A stretch of DNA of 64,000 nt. Source: Ensifer sp. LC163 (GTDB lineage Bacteria; Pseudomonadota; Alphaproteobacteria; Rhizobiales; Rhizobiaceae). Position numbers and translations under genes: made by a program. The stretch covers positions 661,644 through 725,643 of the forward strand of contig NZ_MBSS01000001.1 in the NCBI RefSeq assembly GCF_001695855.1. The letters run 5' to 3'. Of this stretch, positions 61,850 through 64,000 are shown piece after piece; position 1 is the first letter of the stretch, and each line of letters opens with the position of its first letter. The notes beneath the pieces are model-generated. The model saw only the letters and a list, made by a program, of their open reading frames with translations, searched no databases and was not told the DNA's origin.

Positions 61850-61963
61850 GGGCATGCACAACCATGCTCATCTAGCTCTTCAGAGAGCAGCTCTGCTGAG
61901 CCGACACCGATCCTGTCGCACTGCAATCGCGGTGCGACAGGCGTAGGAGCATGGGCTGACTGG

Positions 61964-62068
61964 ATAATTCCTTAAATCGAAATCGATTTGAGGAGAAAAT
62001 TATGCAGCAAGTTTAAAGCGTTACAGCGTCCTTCGCGCGTCAAATATGACGCGCGAAGGACGCTGTAA
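61964..62068. repeat. RIME-like mosaic repeat with a 22-bp perfect palindrome
   Basis: Inverted relative to the 15481 copy. ATAATTCCTTAAATCGA / TCGATTTGAGGAGAAAATTATGCAG and the linker CAAGTTTAAAGCG precede the GC-rich half. In that half the two 22-base arms at 62021-62042 and 62047-62068 are perfectly complementary around an AATA loop. The other copies have mismatches here. It ends ten bases before the stop codon of the dehydratase gene. Confidence 0.88.
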
Positions 62069-62078
62069 CGCGGCGCGC

Positions 62079-63818
<1,740 letters not shown>

Positions 63819-63835
63819 TTTGTCCTTCCTTGAGC

Positions 63836-63857
63836 GGCCCGCGTCGAAACGCGGGCC
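63836..63857 (-). promoter_or_regulatory. Intercistronic hairpin with a UUCG-type loop
   Basis: GGCCCGCGT and ACGCGGGCC form a perfect 9-bp stem; on the coding (minus) strand the loop reads TTCG, an unusually stable tetraloop. There is no T run. It lies between the aldehyde dehydrogenase stop and the ribosome site (AGGAAGGA) of the dehydratase gene, so it may protect or process the mRNA rather than end it. Confidence 0.6.
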
Positions 63858-63871
63858 CTGGACGGCGCCCC

Positions 63872-64000
63872 TTATGCCAGGGTGTAGGCCGTCTTGACGG
63901 TGGTGTAGAATTCGGCGGCATAACGACCCTGCTCGCGCGCGCCATGGGAGGAGCCCTTGCGGCCACCGAACGGCACGTGGAAATCGACGCCGGCGGTCGG
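63872..64000 (-). CDS. Aldehyde dehydrogenase, C-terminal 42 residues
   Basis: The minus strand reads PTAGVDFHVPFGGRKGSSHGAREQGRYAAEFYTTVKTAYTLA and a TAA stop. PFGG-KGSS-G-REQG is the characteristic C-terminal end of aldehyde dehydrogenases, in particular the 2,5-dioxovalerate (alpha-ketoglutarate semialdehyde) dehydrogenases used in oxidative arabinose degradation. The rest lies beyond the window. It precedes the dehydratase gene by 54 bp on the same strand, so the two are probably co-transcribed. Confidence 0.85.
   Translation of the reverse strand, partial: PTAGVDFHVPFGGRKGSSHGAREQGRYAAEFYTTVKTAYTLA

Overview
The window looks like a chromosomal segment of a Rhizobiaceae bacterium, most likely Sinorhizobium/Ensifer. 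It is GC-rich and densely coded. It carries close relatives of Sinorhizobium symbiosis genes (the ArsR-type regulator NolR and the peptide transporter BacA), a choXWV choline transport operon, and the bdhA-xdhA-xdhB gene order known from S. meliloti. It is also sprinkled with short palindromic intergenic elements of the rhizobial mosaic (RIME-like) type. I see no rRNA or tRNA genes, CRISPR arrays, prophage or insertion sequences. The gene content reads as core chromosome with a few accessory genes.

Layout. 0-3.3 kb: an uncharacterised three-gene minus-strand operon (coiled-coil protein, unknown protein, and a partial third protein) behind a recognisable promoter. 3.3-8.5 kb: c-type cytochrome, thymidine kinase, the choXWV operon with an internal terminator, and a HugZ-like protein. 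8.5-15.4 kb: nolR with a matching NolR box, two Gfo/Idh/MocA oxidoreductases, a GH9 endoglucanase, and an omega-amino-acid transaminase. 15.6-20.5 kb: adenine deaminase, an AAC(6')-like acetyltransferase coupled to a GH13 alpha-glucosidase, and KDG kinase. 20.6-30.9 kb: der, a YfgM-like protein, nnrU, a secreted polysaccharide deacetylase, bacA, an MFS transporter, map, a luciferase-like oxidoreductase and glpK.

31-44 kb is a purine-catabolism region. It holds bdhA-xdhA-xdhB, a small unknown gene, a LysR regulator, puuD (membrane urate hydroxylase with a cytochrome c tail), guaD, an FMN hydroxy-acid dehydrogenase, and a tightly overlapping convergent operon puuE-uraD-(mini-ORF)-allA, followed by uraH. 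Together with adenine deaminase at 15.6 kb these take adenine and guanine through xanthine, urate, hydroxyisourate, OHCU and allantoin towards ureidoglycolate and glyoxylate. Allantoate hydrolysis is not encoded here.

44-54 kb: a DUF1045 protein, a divergent FAD-oxidase/mnmD pair (a split MnmC-like arrangement), an MttB-family methyltransferase without in-frame amber codon, a host-attachment family protein, a WYL regulator divergent from an ABM protein and an AlkC-like DNA glycosylase, a DEAD-box helicase and an EamA transporter. 54-64 kb: two RIME-like repeats that supply the C-termini of the neighbouring genes, a YeiE/YeiH-like regulator/exporter pair, the conserved ATP-grasp/alpha-E/transglutaminase trio, an NTF2-like protein beside a decayed reductase and an HxlR regulator, and the start of an L-arabinonate-type sugar acid degradation operon (dehydratase and aldehyde dehydrogenase).

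All calls are made by eye from sequence motifs and remembered family features. No database search was run. Start codons were chosen from ribosome binding sites and family norms, and alternatives are noted.
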